DNA of 64,000 nt, taken from the NCBI RefSeq assembly GCF_003932755.1, contig NZ_CP024202.1, positions 4,278,001 to 4,342,000 of the forward strand. The letters run 5' to 3'. Shown here piece by piece: positions 63,404 to 64,000 of this stretch. The stretch is from Methylomicrobium sp. wino1 (GTDB taxonomy: Bacteria; Pseudomonadota; Gammaproteobacteria; Methylococcales; Methylomonadaceae). The notes under the pieces were generated by a model, which saw only the letters and a list, made by a program, of their open reading frames with translations, ran no database searches and was not told where the DNA came from. The translations under genes were made by a program, and so were the position numbers. How positions within the stretch are numbered: position 1 is the first letter of the stretch; each line of letters starts with the position of its first letter.

Positions 63404-63928
63404 ATGTTTGAAATTGAATACATTTTTCGTGAAGAGGATTTAATCCATTTCAACGAAGTCCAACTGCAGCAAAACGACGAAGTATTGAATAATATCCGCA
63501 AAAACCGGCTGGTTTTTCCCGGCGCGCTAGTGATTATCGGTATTTTTTATTATTTTTACTATGGCGATATGATGACGGCGGCTTATATTTCCAGCATTGC
63601 CATTCTTTGGGCGCTGCTCTCGCCGAAAATCATGATGCTCGACATGCGTCGCCAAATCATGAAAAACTATACCGAAAAAGAAAAAGCCGATATGTTCGGC
63701 CGATATACGCTCAAGATAGAACCCGATCATTTGCTCGAAATATCGCCGAGCGGCAAACACAAGATGCCTTGGAACGAATTGATCCGGGTAGAACAAGAAG
63801 GCGAGCATTATGTCTATATTTTTATTAGTCTCAATACGGCTTTGGTCATTCCTTCAAAAACCGTCAAAAAAGGCAAACTGAAGGAATTCGCCGAGCAAGT
63901 GCAAAGCATGATCGATCGAAAAAGCTAA
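63404..63928 (+). CDS. YcxB-like membrane protein
   Basis: A 174-residue protein with two adjacent hydrophobic helices (about 36-55 and 58-75), an amphipathic helix, then a beta-rich C-terminal domain typical of the YcxB-like family (SPSGKHKMPWNELIRVEQEGEHYVYIFI, ALVIPSKTV). The Trp-Xaa-Glu-Leu/Ile centre and the Pro-Ser/Lys end are the family hallmarks. The function of the family is not known. It lies nine bases before the ABC-F gene start on the same strand. Confidence 0.75.
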   Translation: MFEIEYIFREEDLIHFNEVQLQQNDEVLNNIRKNRLVFPGALVIIGIFYYFYYGDMMTAAYISSIAILWALLSPKIMMLDMRRQIMKNYTEKEKADMFGRYTLKIEPDHLLEISPSGKHKMPWNELIRVEQEGEHYVYIFISLNTALVIPSKTVKKGKLKEFAEQVQSMIDRKS

Positions 63929-63937
63929 ACGCCAAAC

Positions 63938-64000
63938 ATGCTGAATTTTAAAAACGTATCCTTGAGACGCGGCCCAAACATTCTGTTCAGCCAAGCGTCC
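63938..64000 (+). CDS. ABC-F ATPase, N-terminus only (YheS/Uup-like)
   Basis: 21 codons from ATG at 63938 to the window end. The first residues (MLNFKNVSLRRGPNILF) match the start of ABC-F proteins of the YheS type, which act on the ribosome and are not transporters. The Walker motifs lie beyond the window, so the call rests on the N-terminus only. Confidence 0.6.
   Translation, partial: MLNFKNVSLRRGPNILFSQAS

Overview
The window looks like chromosome of a gammaproteobacterial methanotroph (order Methylococcales, probably Methylotuvimicrobium/Methylomicrobium-like). The taxonomic call is inference. It rests on tetrahydromethanopterin (H4MPT) and methanofuran (MFR) genes (beta-RFAP synthase, mch, fae, MfnD-like and MfnF-like genes) among ordinary gammaproteobacterial housekeeping genes (dnaX-ybaB-recR, tcdA, 4.5S RNA). 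Two Na+/H+ antiporters (NhaD, CPA1/NhaP type) would suit a saline or alkaline habitat.

Layout. 1-6.6 kb: start of a response regulator, a large periplasmic-sensor/PAS/GGDEF/EAL protein, and a spermidine-synthase-like membrane fusion next to a Tsx-like outer-membrane channel. 6.6-15 kb: NhaD, a small glycine-rich protein, a CPA1 antiporter, an unknown membrane protein and an AspT/YidE-type transporter. 15-21 kb: tcdA-tatD, cysK, then dnaX-ybaB-recR-HIT with the SRP RNA just upstream. 21-24 kb: a PhoQ-like kinase without a partner and a LuxR-type regulator with a degenerate receiver. 24-30 kb: a TetR-controlled tripartite RND efflux operon. 30.7-34.6 kb: a DUF3300 protein facing a QseBC/TctDE-like two-component pair. 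34.6-35.9 kb: a repeat-filled non-coding island. 35.9-42.4 kb: beta-carbonic anhydrase, tandem universal stress protein, SulP anion transporter with STAS domain and a P-type ATPase.

42.8-55.6 kb is the C1 cofactor region. A forward run encodes beta-RFAP synthase, an ATP-grasp ligase, Mch, a RimK-like ligase, a CitG-like protein and Fae, and ends in a strong terminator. After an IS66-type insertion sequence and a penicillin-acylase-family gene comes the methanofuran part: a HisA-like TIM barrel divergent from an MfnD-like ATP-grasp enzyme and an MfnF-like protein. Together these genes make the C1 carriers H4MPT and MFR and carry out two steps of formaldehyde oxidation (Fae, Mch). Next, on the minus strand, is a ba3-type cytochrome c oxidase operon with a 50-residue subunit and a dihaem cytochrome c4. 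The window closes with a HAD phosphatase, a receiver-GGDEF protein overlapping a nucleotidyltransferase, NDH-2, a YcxB-like protein and the start of an ABC-F ATPase.

The most unusual feature is the density of dispersed palindromic repeats between genes. At least two families (A and B) and several smaller ones occur, and one family A copy lies inside the translated 5' end of the tolC-like gene. No tRNA, rRNA, CRISPR array or prophage was recognised.
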